Shown here: piece by piece, positions 1-5,598 of the stretch
Numbering within the stretch: the stretch's first letter is position 1
How the letters are laid out: each line of letters starts with the position of its first letter
Origin: a bacterium
GTDB lineage: Bacteria; Spirochaetota; Spirochaetia; JABEVK01
Direction: 5' to 3'
Assembly (NCBI GenBank): GCA_021781625.1
Contig: JAJXWL010000141.1
Coordinates: 1 to 5,598, forward strand
Length of the DNA: 5,598 bases
Program-made: the position numbers and the translations under genes
The notes under the pieces: generated by a model
What the model was told of the DNA's origin: nothing
Database searches by the model: none
The model's input: only the letters and a program-made list of their open reading frames with translations

Positions 1-439
1 GCATGATTTTTTTGGTGAAATGTCATTAATCGATAAGAAAACACGATCCGCCACGGCATATTGTCGGACCGAAGTGAAGGTCTTACGCATCCCCTCGGCT
101 TCCTTGAGTAAGTTTATTGAAACTAACCCCAAGTTTGTCATTAAGATGCTCAATATGTTTGTTCGGCGGTTACGAAATGCCAATAAGATCATTGAGTCCG
201 CAATGGTGCGAGACCCCTATCATGTCATCATAGATGGACTGAAAGAATATGCTCGTACCGAGGGGATTCGTTCGCTTCATGGAACACGACTCAAGACGGA
301 AGAGTTTGTCAGCTGGGCGAATTACCGCTTAGGAGTTCCTGAACAGACCATTCAACAGGTTCTGCAGGAACTCATCAAAGCGGGAAAAGTGAAAAAAGGT
401 GCCTTAGAAACCGAAATCGTTCTTAGACCTTTTCGGTAA
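1..439 (+). CDS. Crp/Fnr-type cyclic-nucleotide-binding transcriptional regulator, C-terminal part (5' end outside window)
   Basis: The reading frame is open from base 2, before any start codon, and already lies inside a cyclic-nucleotide-binding domain, so the gene begins upstream and the ATG at 20 is internal. The first residues, HDFFGEMSLIDKKTRSATA, are the phosphate-binding cassette: G-E, six residues, then R-S-A, where the Glu and Arg contact ribose and phosphate of the cyclic nucleotide in known family members. A long helix follows (about bases 100-210; the dimerisation helix of the family), then a winged helix-turn-helix (about 290-420) with a putative recognition helix PEQTIQQVLQEL at 338-373. 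It probably acts as a cytosolic dimer controlling transcription; ligand and targets are unknown. The recognition helix lacks the Arg-Glu-Arg residues by which E. coli CRP reads TGTGA, and the segment before it looks about four residues longer than in CRP. The stop TAA is at 437-439, overlapping the end of the convergent glycosyltransferase gene by 17 bp. Confidence 0.9.
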   Translation, partial: HDFFGEMSLIDKKTRSATAYCRTEVKVLRIPSASLSKFIETNPKFVIKMLNMFVRRLRNANKIIESAMVRDPYHVIIDGLKEYARTEGIRSLHGTRLKTEEFVSWANYRLGVPEQTIQQVLQELIKAGKVKKGALETEIVLRPFR

Positions 440-1925
440 CTCGGTATTCCAAATACTTGCCGGCTAACAGGCGGGTATGGGCATCCAAGCTCGGTAAGGC
501 CGAAAAGACCAGGCTGGAAATGGGTGTGATAAACAGCATTTCGAGCGGGTAGAGTACTTTTCGTGCCAACGAAAGGTTCTTAAAGTTGGGCTGACTGCGT
601 AAGTCCACCAAGAGGAAAACCACCAAAGCGAAAATGGTGGGGAGCAGGGTCCAGCCAGTCAAGGTCATCAAAGCCTGCCCTAGATCTGACAGCATGAACA
701 CCGGATTGACGAGTTGAAGCAAAGGTATCCCGATCATCAGGATGAACCAGTTAACCGGCCACAAAAAGTGAATCTCAAGAATCTGAAAAACTCGGACTGT
801 TTTGTCTAGGAAAGGCGCACGGGTATCTTGAATCCAGCGCTTTAAGATGTACGAATCGTCGCTGGCACCCCAAGCCCAACGCTTAACCTGTTCATAGGTA
901 TTAACAAAGGTGCTCCAGAAGCCGTCTGCTTCAGCGGCATCGGCCATAACTGGGAGCCAAATGGGCTCGACTTTGACTTCTCCGGCAGTGGCAAAATACG
1001 ACTTGAAGAAGACCCGGAAATCTTCGGGGATGACATCGACATCCCAAAAACCAATGTGTTCGAGCAAACGCCAGCTTAAACTGTACGATGAAAAGTTCAT
1101 CCGGCCATTCTCGCGGGCTAAGCCGCTGATCGAAATAACGGTGAACAAGCGGTTAAAGACCCGCATCACCATAGGGATCTTATCAATGTTGTTGTAGAAC
1201 ATGATGGCGCCTTGCCAAATGCGCCGGTGACGACTTTTCGAGCGTAAAAAGTTCAAGGTGAGCGAAGCGAAATGATTGGCATGAAAGCAGACATCCGAGT
1301 CAACGGAGGTCACGGTTAGGTAATCTCGATCCCACGGGCTTTCTTTTTCGACAACTTTTTGCACTTCGCGGGCGGCCCAAGCCATATTGGAAGACTTGCC
1401 AACGACTTCGCCAGGAATGGCAGCGGGGTGACGAGTGAACAAAAGGCGGTCAAAGGTGTTGGAAAACCGGACGCGAATCGCGGCTTCACGAGAAGCATTG
1501 ATCTCTTCACCTGCTCGCTCTTCGAAGGCAATGACGGGAATGATGTGCTCTGACCCTAAGGTTTGTGCTTCTAAGGCTTCAAGAGTACGAATGAGAGTAT
1601 GTGCTGGTTCTTTGTATGTGGGGATAATCACAATGTGCTTCATGCGCGAAACGTCGGCTTCTGCCTTCAATTCGGGTAAAAAGTCTTTGTCGCTGTGGTC
1701 GCGGATTTTCTCTTGAGATTTCCAAGCCATAAAGGCGGTGTTCAACGATTTCACTAACCAATACACGTAGAAAAACATAAGAAAGCCGGCAACAGCCTCG
1801 GGGGCAAAAAAGGCGCCCCAAACCGGGAAGAGGATCAAGTTCCAGCTGACAAACCCCGGAAGGATTTCAAGAAACCTTTGACTGGCCTGGGGATGTTTGT
1901 TTAAAACTGACCTTAAGAAGTCCAT
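423..1925 (-). CDS. Membrane-bound family 2 glycosyltransferase, processive (QxxRW) type
   Basis: This 500-residue protein is a GT-A-fold glycosyltransferase that would transfer sugars from nucleotide-sugars at the cytoplasmic face of the membrane. Numbered from the chosen Met, two hydrophobic segments lie at about 22-63. The catalytic domain starts at HIVIIPTYKEP (97-107) and has GKSSN (176-180), the D-x-D metal/UDP motif in SVDSD (D209, D211), the general-base-like E-D in VIPED (301-302) and Q-V-K-R-W (346-350). Three more hydrophobic segments follow, at about 382-407, 418-440 and 456-477. D, DxD, ED and QxxRW together are the signature of cellulose/hyaluronan-synthase-like processive enzymes, so a polysaccharide product is likely; the sugar cannot be read. 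No PilZ domain is present. Two adjacent ATGs (1928 and 1925) are possible starts. AAGGA at 1935-1931 lies 2 nt from the first and 5 nt from the second, so 1925 is preferred. The frame stays open to 2084, but that extension crosses the tandem repeat and the HD gene's end and looks non-coding. The HD gene upstream is on the same strand, 116 bp away. Confidence 0.88.
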   Translation of the reverse strand: MDFLRSVLNKHPQASQRFLEILPGFVSWNLILFPVWGAFFAPEAVAGFLMFFYVYWLVKSLNTAFMAWKSQEKIRDHSDKDFLPELKAEADVSRMKHIVIIPTYKEPAHTLIRTLEALEAQTLGSEHIIPVIAFEERAGEEINASREAAIRVRFSNTFDRLLFTRHPAAIPGEVVGKSSNMAWAAREVQKVVEKESPWDRDYLTVTSVDSDVCFHANHFASLTLNFLRSKSRHRRIWQGAIMFYNNIDKIPMVMRVFNRLFTVISISGLARENGRMNFSSYSLSWRLLEHIGFWDVDVIPEDFRVFFKSYFATAGEVKVEPIWLPVMADAAEADGFWSTFVNTYEQVKRWAWGASDDSYILKRWIQDTRAPFLDKTVRVFQILEIHFLWPVNWFILMIGIPLLQLVNPVFMLSDLGQALMTLTGWTLLPTIFALVVFLLVDLRSQPNFKNLSLARKVLYPLEMLFITPISSLVFSALPSLDAHTRLLAGKYLEYRVTEKV

Positions 1926-1930
1926 CATAG

Positions 1931-1935
1931 TCCTT
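1931..1935 (-). promoter_or_regulatory. Ribosome binding site of the glycosyltransferase gene
   Basis: On the minus strand AAGGA stands 2 nt before the ATG at 1928 and 5 nt before the ATG at 1925. Normal spacing favours the second ATG. It also argues against the much longer open frame that starts at 2084, which has no comparable site near its start. Confidence 0.6.
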
Positions 1936-2005
1936 AGGATACTCAAGGAGTTCTGAAAATTTCTAGATAAATTTCTCCCTGAAAAGGACGGATTGAATGA
2001 AATCT

Positions 2006-2047
2006 TCGTAATGCAAGGGGGTATAATCGTAATGCAAGGGGTTATAA
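2006..2047. repeat. Two tandem copies of a 21-bp direct repeat across the HD gene's stop codon
   Basis: Copy 1 is 2006-2026 and copy 2 is 2027-2047, head to tail with no spacer. On the plus strand both begin TCGTAATGCAAGGGG and end TATAA. They match at 20 of 21 positions; the single difference is G at 2021 versus T at 2042. Copy 2 contains the last codons and the TAA stop (2044-2042) of the HD gene, and copy 1 lies in the 116-bp gap before the glycosyltransferase gene. A period of 21 bp is both seven codons and two DNA helical turns, so the pair could be a recent slippage duplication or a two-site protein-binding element. The rest of the gap (1936-2005) shows no convincing promoter, terminator or small gene. 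Confidence 0.9.
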
Positions 2048-2842
2048 ATAGATTTTCGGTTCGTCTTTGCCTAAGTAAGCCCACAGCTCAATGTACTGGC
2101 GAATGGGGCTAGCTTTAATTTTTGGTGCCAAAACTTCTTCTACTTGAAAGTACCCCACAGCTTCAGTCATGTGGACCTCGAGGCGAATCGGCTTGGTCGT
2201 CCCGGCTAGAATACGCACTCGGTCAATCGCCAAAGCGCTGTAGCGGTGAATGTCGCCCAGTTTGGCCCCCGTAGCTAGCATCATCGGAATTCTGGCTCTG
2301 CCTTTTTCCATATCGCAACCGTCGGCGACCAAAATTATCCCCGCTTCGAGGGAATGGATGGGAATCGTTGCCATGTGGCCCATGACGCATTCCATGGCCA
2401 GGGACCTGACGATCACCTTCTTGGCTAAATCGTGGGGATAAAGCTGGGCCAAAGTGCGGTCGAAAATCGGTAGAGCCAGCCAAATGCCCGTGTTTTCGTG
2501 AAAGGCTCGGCCCACGCTCATCCCCACGTCATGAAGAAAAGCGGCGAGGACTATAGCTGTGAGGCTGTCCTCAAAGGTACCGATTTCTTCACTTTCCAGA
2601 GATAAACGAAGGCCGGCAGACTGCATAATTTCGGCCAGCTTGAGAGCATTGTTCGTCACCTTGCGCATATGCACAGGGCCGTGGTCATTAAACCCCAGCC
2701 GTTTGATCGAAACGACATTGGCGTAGTCTTGGAGGGCGGCGACTTCAGGGTCATTGTTCAGAAGATGAAAAGCTTGCAAGGGTAAGCCTTTTAAGCGTGA
2801 AAGCAATTTGTCATTGAGTTTTTGTTCTTTAACTGAGGGCAT
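2042..2842 (-). CDS. HD-domain metal-dependent phosphohydrolase
   Basis: This 266-residue soluble protein belongs to the HD superfamily, whose members use one or two metal ions to hydrolyse phosphate esters of nucleotides or related compounds. Candidate metal ligands are in the expected order: H58 in NDHGPVHMRKV (the H-x-x-R-V pattern), H104-D105 in AAFLHDVGMS, and D174 in LVADGCDME; H54, H116 and H156 could be additional ligands. No GYP motif is present, so it is not an HD-GYP cyclic-di-GMP phosphodiesterase, and no RelA synthetase domain or membrane segment is seen. The substrate is unknown. The start at 2842 has only a weak Shine-Dalgarno-like GGA 7 nt upstream. The gene lies 72 bp downstream of the polymerase gene and 116 bp upstream of the glycosyltransferase gene, all on one strand. 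Its stop codon lies inside the second copy of a 21-bp tandem repeat. The frame after that stop stays open for 32 more codons, to a TGA at 1945-1943. Confidence 0.87.
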   Translation of the reverse strand: MPSVKEQKLNDKLLSRLKGLPLQAFHLLNNDPEVAALQDYANVVSIKRLGFNDHGPVHMRKVTNNALKLAEIMQSAGLRLSLESEEIGTFEDSLTAIVLAAFLHDVGMSVGRAFHENTGIWLALPIFDRTLAQLYPHDLAKKVIVRSLAMECVMGHMATIPIHSLEAGIILVADGCDMEKGRARIPMMLATGAKLGDIHRYSALAIDRVRILAGTTKPIRLEVHMTEAVGYFQVEEVLAPKIKASPIRQYIELWAYLGKDEPKIYL

Positions 2843-2863
2843 AGTTGTTTCCGTACGATTTTT

Positions 2864-2892
2864 ACGAAACTCTGCGGGGGAACAATTGTCAA
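2864..2892 (-). promoter_or_regulatory. Possible sigma70-type promoter for the HD gene
   Basis: In the 72-bp gap after the polymerase gene, the minus strand carries a perfect TTGACA (2892-2887). After 17 bp comes TTTCGT (2869-2864), which matches only three of six -10 consensus positions. Transcription would start about 15 nt upstream of the HD ATG. The -35 overlaps the 8-bp palindrome ACAATTGT (2882-2889), a possible operator. The weak -10 keeps this uncertain; the alternative is read-through from the polymerase gene, since no terminator hairpin followed by a T run is seen in the gap. Confidence 0.35.
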
Positions 2893-2914
2893 CGGTTGCC
2901 CAGGGGCGAGAATG

Positions 2915-5176
2915 TTAAAAAGGTAATAAACCCTGCGTGTCCCAGGAAGCCGAGACTTTTAGCCCCGCCGCCTCGACGAGGCTGTCCCAAAAGGGGCGAA
3001 GCTGATGCTGAAGGTAGTGCTCGTAGTCGGGCTTTAAGTCCGAAAAACCCACCGGTTGGGGGCCCCTGCTTGTCATGAGGTATTCTATGCGGCCCCGGCG
3101 GTTGCTCCACCCTAAGAGCCTGGCCGCTTTGACCTGGGGCGGTTCGTTCGCGGTGTAATTCTCGGCGTTGCGGCGCAAGGCTTTGCGGTAAACCAGTTCT
3201 GCGTCATACAAGCCAAGACGGAGGTTGCGAAGTAACTCCTGCCGCCAGGCCTCGAGTTGAGTTAAGCCTTCCCCCCGAAAGAGACGTTCCAACAGTTCTG
3301 TTTGAATACGGCGTGCTAACGGTGTCCAATCTGAGCGAATCGCCTCCATCCCTTTGACATCAATGACCATTTTCCCCTCAACTTCTAGCCAACCGGCATA
3401 GCCTTTGGCCCGGCCCCGGTCGGTGTCTTGGTTGCGCATTCGGGGGATCAAAAAGCATCGGTAGCGTTTTTCAGCCCGAAGTTCAAGAAAGGACTCGACA
3501 CCGTACTCTTCCAAGATCCTGGCCTTGAGGTCGGCGTTGAACTCTTGGGCGAGTTGGGGACCTTCTAGGGTGGGCACGAATACCGAATCTGTGTCTCCGT
3601 ACAGGACGGCGAGGCCTCGGCGCGAAAACCAAGTGCGGGCCCATTCCAGGTACTTGCGGCCAAAGGTGGTTATGGCTCCGGCTAAGTCGGTTCTTCCATA
3701 GCGACAGCTCCCTGAGCCCAACACCCCATAAAAAGAGTTCATGAGAATTTTGTAGACGTAGCTGGCCGTTTCATCTCCGGCTTTTTGGGCTTCCATCCGT
3801 GCGGCAAAGTAGGTGTCGATAAGGCGGGGCAAAATTCCCCGTTCGCGTAAAAAGGCCGCGCCATTCGGGGCTCGCAAAACAGCGGACTCGGGTTGACCGA
3901 CCGCTCGGGCCTGGGCCAAAGGGTCAATGCCAAAGGTGCGGATCAAAGAAGGGTAAAGGCTGCGAAAGTCGAAAACCTGAACCTCGTCAAAAAGGCCGGC
4001 CTTGGGGACTAAGACCATGCCGCCTGAGGCCCCCGAAACCCGCTGGTGTGGTTTGGGGGGCGGCAGAATGGACCTTGCCGCCAACTCGATTTCGTAGATT
4101 TTTTCAAAAGGGGGAATGCTGGTCCAGGCCATAGTCAGTTCGACCCCTGTCAACGCCGCACGACTAACGGTAAGCTCATCAAGTCCGGTTTTTTCGAGGA
4201 TTTCTAAAACTAGTTCCGCGTCCCGTTGGCAGTAAGCCGAGAACGTTCCAGGGTCTTGTTCGTATAAGCGATCTAATTCGGCGAGTTTTTCTTCGCCTTT
4301 TAGACTGACCGTCTTGCCTGTCCCTAAGATGGCGACCGCAACTGTATCGAGGCTTTGGTCCTCGAAACGGGTGCCGGACATGCGGGCAATGCGCATGGCA
4401 TCTAAAGCTTGTCGTCCCGATACCAGGACTTGTGAGCGAGCCCCTGGTTTTTTCTTCACTTCGACAGCTTCATCGGTGCGGCCCCACGTAAAGGGTATGC
4501 CGTACCGTTGATAGCGTTGGGCTAAATGGGCTAGGTCGAAATCCAGGACGTTCCAACCGGTGAGCACATCTGGGTCTAAAGCTCGGACTCGGGACGTGAC
4601 CTCGTTTAAAAGCGTAGCTTCATCGGGGAAGTTGGGGCGAAACAACACTTCGGAGTGGCCGCGAACGGCTAGGGCCACGGCACGGACTTCGCCGTCGCGA
4701 GCGGTTTCGATGTCTAGCGATAACCAGTGCAAGGTCACAGGTGTCGCCGAGGGGCCCAGTTCGGGTTCGGTAAAAACAAGATCGACATAATGACCGCGTT
4801 GAAATTCCCCTTGGATTTTTACTGTGCCCCGAAGGCCTCGCTCTGTGCGGTAGTTCTCGGCAAGAAGCGGGACCTCGTGAGCCGGGGAACAATCCGCTTG
4901 AATTAAAAGCTTATGAGCTTTTGACCAAGCGGCCGCCGGGACTTTTAAAAAACACAAGGGTTGGCCGTCAAAGCTTTCTCCGGCGAACGCCTGGAAGGGG
5001 ATACGAGCCGAAGAAAGGACGTTTTCTGCCCGAGAGCCTTGGGCACGACCTACCGAGAGTTTCGAAGTAAGCCGACGATCGACGACGGCAAAACTTTGGC
5101 CGTCGGCCAGCCTCCCTGCGGCACGAAACTGACCCTGAGTGACCCAAGAGTGAACCAGAAAACCTTCAACTTCCAT
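2915..5176 (-). CDS. polB: DNA polymerase II-like family B DNA polymerase with 3'-5' exonuclease
   Basis: This 753-residue protein corresponds to bacterial DNA polymerase II (E. coli Pol II, 783 residues), a template-directed polymerase with proofreading that serves in damage tolerance and replication restart. Exonuclease motifs are intact: Exo I SLDIET (D155, E157), Exo II GWNVLDFDL (207-215), Exo III YCQRD (Y315, D319). Polymerase motifs are intact: motif A DFRSLYPSLIRTF (403-415), motif B KILMNSFYGVLG (476-487), motif C YGDTDS (526-531; D528, D530). KGMEAIRSDWTPLA (608-621) matches the Pol II thumb region. The protein ends QGLLPF, similar in place and character to the C-terminal clamp-binding QLGLF of E. 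coli Pol II. The start is supported by GGGGAA 7 nt upstream and by an N-terminus that lines up with Pol II. No frameshift or missing catalytic residue is seen. The gene is G+C-richer than the window's flanks. It diverges from the ATPase gene across 49 bp. E. coli polB is SOS-induced, but no familiar LexA box is visible here. Confidence 0.95.
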   Translation of the reverse strand: MEVEGFLVHSWVTQGQFRAAGRLADGQSFAVVDRRLTSKLSVGRAQGSRAENVLSSARIPFQAFAGESFDGQPLCFLKVPAAAWSKAHKLLIQADCSPAHEVPLLAENYRTERGLRGTVKIQGEFQRGHYVDLVFTEPELGPSATPVTLHWLSLDIETARDGEVRAVALAVRGHSEVLFRPNFPDEATLLNEVTSRVRALDPDVLTGWNVLDFDLAHLAQRYQRYGIPFTWGRTDEAVEVKKKPGARSQVLVSGRQALDAMRIARMSGTRFEDQSLDTVAVAILGTGKTVSLKGEEKLAELDRLYEQDPGTFSAYCQRDAELVLEILEKTGLDELTVSRAALTGVELTMAWTSIPPFEKIYEIELAARSILPPPKPHQRVSGASGGMVLVPKAGLFDEVQVFDFRSLYPSLIRTFGIDPLAQARAVGQPESAVLRAPNGAAFLRERGILPRLIDTYFAARMEAQKAGDETASYVYKILMNSFYGVLGSGSCRYGRTDLAGAITTFGRKYLEWARTWFSRRGLAVLYGDTDSVFVPTLEGPQLAQEFNADLKARILEEYGVESFLELRAEKRYRCFLIPRMRNQDTDRGRAKGYAGWLEVEGKMVIDVKGMEAIRSDWTPLARRIQTELLERLFRGEGLTQLEAWRQELLRNLRLGLYDAELVYRKALRRNAENYTANEPPQVKAARLLGWSNRRGRIEYLMTSRGPQPVGFSDLKPDYEHYLQHQLRPFWDSLVEAAGLKVSASWDTQGLLPF

Positions 5177-5183
5177 ACGTCAA

Positions 5184-5189
5184 TTCCCC
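5184..5189 (-). promoter_or_regulatory. Ribosome binding site of the polymerase gene
   Basis: GGGGAA on the minus strand ends 7 nt before the ATG at 5176, a normal Shine-Dalgarno spacing, and fixes this start. It lies in the short divergent region, so any polymerase promoter must fit within the 40 or so bases beyond it or inside the start of the ATPase gene. Confidence 0.6.
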
Positions 5190-5210
5190 ATGTCAAGGAA
5201 TACCACGAAA

Positions 5211-5219
5211 TGCTATACT
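5211..5219 (+). promoter_or_regulatory. Extended -10 promoter for the ATPase gene, probably giving a leaderless mRNA
   Basis: TGCTATACT fits the extended -10 pattern TGnTATAAT (TATACT at 5214-5219, five of six consensus bases, with TG one base before). The hexamer 17 bp upstream (TGTCAA, 5191-5196) is a poor -35, as is common for extended -10 promoters. The usual start distance of 6-7 nt places the first transcribed base at about 5225-5226, on the ATG of the ATPase gene. No Shine-Dalgarno sequence lies in front of that ATG. On the other strand the same bases read TATAGC (5217-5212) and could be a weak -10 for the polymerase gene. Confidence 0.5.
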
Positions 5220-5225
5220 CCGCGT

Positions 5226-5598
5226 ATGGCCCGGTACTTTAACACGACAGGTCCTTGCGACCCTGAGCGGCATTATATGCTTCCCCCCGAGAAACGCTTG
5301 GTCAAAGCCCAGTTGAGTCGGTATATCGAAAATCAACTCTACTGGGTGCTCCATGCGGCGCGTCAGACGGGGAAGACGACCTTTCTTAAAACTTGGATGA
5401 ATACGATCAACGCTTCTGGCCAAGCCGTGGCCTGTTATGTGAGCATAGAACGCTGTCAGGAGTTCCCTACTACTTCCGAAGCTATGCCTGAATTATGTTC
5501 AGCAGTTCGCGAATTTGCAGAAATCTTTTTAGGAAAAGACCTGGTACCACCACACCGAGAAACAAATCCAGCCAGTATGTTGTCTCGAATGATGCTCG
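5226..5598 (+). CDS. AAA-like P-loop ATPase of the 'RYFNTTGP ... RQTGKTT' type, N-terminal part (3' end outside window)
   Basis: The frame opens at ATG 5226 and has no stop through the window edge (124 codons plus one base). It begins MARYFNTTGPCDPERHYMLP, followed by YWVLHAARQTGKTTFLKTW, a nucleotide-binding P-loop (residues 44-51: A-A-R-Q-T-G-K-T). The usual first Gly of the Walker A motif is Ala; as I recall, relatives commonly read H-A-P-R-Q-T-G-K-T, so this looks like a family trait and not damage. Such proteins are ATP-binding proteins found in scattered bacteria, often in many copies; some related AAA-like proteins carry a C-terminal nuclease-like domain, but that part lies outside the window. 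The function is unknown. Walker B and later motifs are not yet reached. An in-frame ATG at 5190 would add 12 residues, but it lacks a ribosome site and the family start resembles M-x-Y-F-N. It is divergent from the polymerase gene and probably shares its promoter region. Confidence 0.8.
   Translation, partial: MARYFNTTGPCDPERHYMLPPEKRLVKAQLSRYIENQLYWVLHAARQTGKTTFLKTWMNTINASGQAVACYVSIERCQEFPTTSEAMPELCSAVREFAEIFLGKDLVPPHRETNPASMLSRMML

Noticed and set aside
20..22. ATG at base 20 as start of the regulator
   Set aside because: The preceding in-frame residues HDFFGE are part of the conserved cyclic-nucleotide cassette, so this Met is internal.
1926..2084. N-terminal extension of the glycosyltransferase reading frame up to 2084
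   Set aside because: It overlaps the HD gene and translates the 21-bp repeat into a low-quality peptide. It has no good ribosome site near its start, while AAGGA directly precedes the ATG pair at 1928/1925 and the membrane segments follow from there.
2889..2910. Possible terminator after the polymerase gene (CAACGGTTG and GCCC/GGGC elements)
   Set aside because: The stems are only four base pairs, and no T run follows in the direction of transcription.
2845..3110. Open frames on both strands over the 3' end of the polymerase gene
   Set aside because: They are other-frame readings of G+C-rich coding sequence, with arginine/proline-rich low-complexity translations; the polymerase frame accounts for the region.
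5177..5225. LexA (SOS) box expected in front of a Pol II gene
   Set aside because: Neither the CTGT-N8-ACAG nor the GAAC-N4-GTTC type is present in the divergent region. GAACAATTGTCA at about 2880-2891 is only half similar and lies downstream of the polymerase gene.
5190..5225. Upstream in-frame ATG (5190) as start of the ATPase
   Set aside because: It has no Shine-Dalgarno sequence, the 12 added residues do not fit the family's M-x-Y-F-N start, and the likely transcript start lies downstream of it.
5193..5423. 76-codon open frame on the minus strand
   Set aside because: It lies opposite the start of the ATPase gene, whose plus-strand frame carries a clear P-loop and family signature; the minus-strand translation resembles nothing.

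Overview
The window is bacterial, with roughly balanced base composition and a visibly G+C-richer centre. It holds five protein genes, two of them cut by the window edges, and almost no free intergenic space. No RNA gene, CRISPR array, insertion sequence or obvious rho-independent terminator was seen. The lineage cannot be fixed from sequence alone. The gene set (a Crp/Fnr-type regulator, a Pol II-type family B polymerase, an HD hydrolase, a membrane GT2 enzyme and a 'RYFNTTGP...RQTGKTT' ATPase) would fit a Spirochaetota-like or other environmental bacterium, but that is a guess.

Layout, left to right. Bases 1-439 (+) are the C-terminal part of a Crp/Fnr-type cyclic-nucleotide-binding regulator. 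It converges on, and overlaps by 17 bp, a membrane glycosyltransferase of family 2 (423-1925, -). Upstream of that enzyme is an HD-domain metal-dependent phosphohydrolase (2042-2842, -), and upstream of that a complete DNA polymerase II-like family B polymerase (2915-5176, -). The three minus-strand genes point the same way with gaps of 72 and 116 bp, so they may be partly co-transcribed; a possible internal promoter precedes the HD gene. Divergent from the polymerase, with 49 bp between the two start codons, an AAA-like ATPase gene begins at 5226 (+) and runs off the window.

The genes do not form a recognisable single pathway. The polymerase has all exonuclease and polymerase motifs and a C-terminal tail that looks like a sliding-clamp-binding motif, so it is probably an active, proofreading accessory polymerase. 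The glycosyltransferase carries the D-x-D, E-D and Q-x-x-R-W signatures of processive, cellulose-synthase-like enzymes and probably makes or exports a surface glycan. The HD protein's substrate cannot be told.

The most unusual details are: (i) a 21-bp tandem repeat across the end of the HD gene whose two copies differ at one base only, and that base makes the HD stop codon; (ii) an extended -10 promoter placed so that the ATPase mRNA would start at or next to its ATG (leaderless); (iii) a Crp-type recognition helix lacking the three classical DNA-reading residues. I did not find convincing evidence of a wholly new system in this window.
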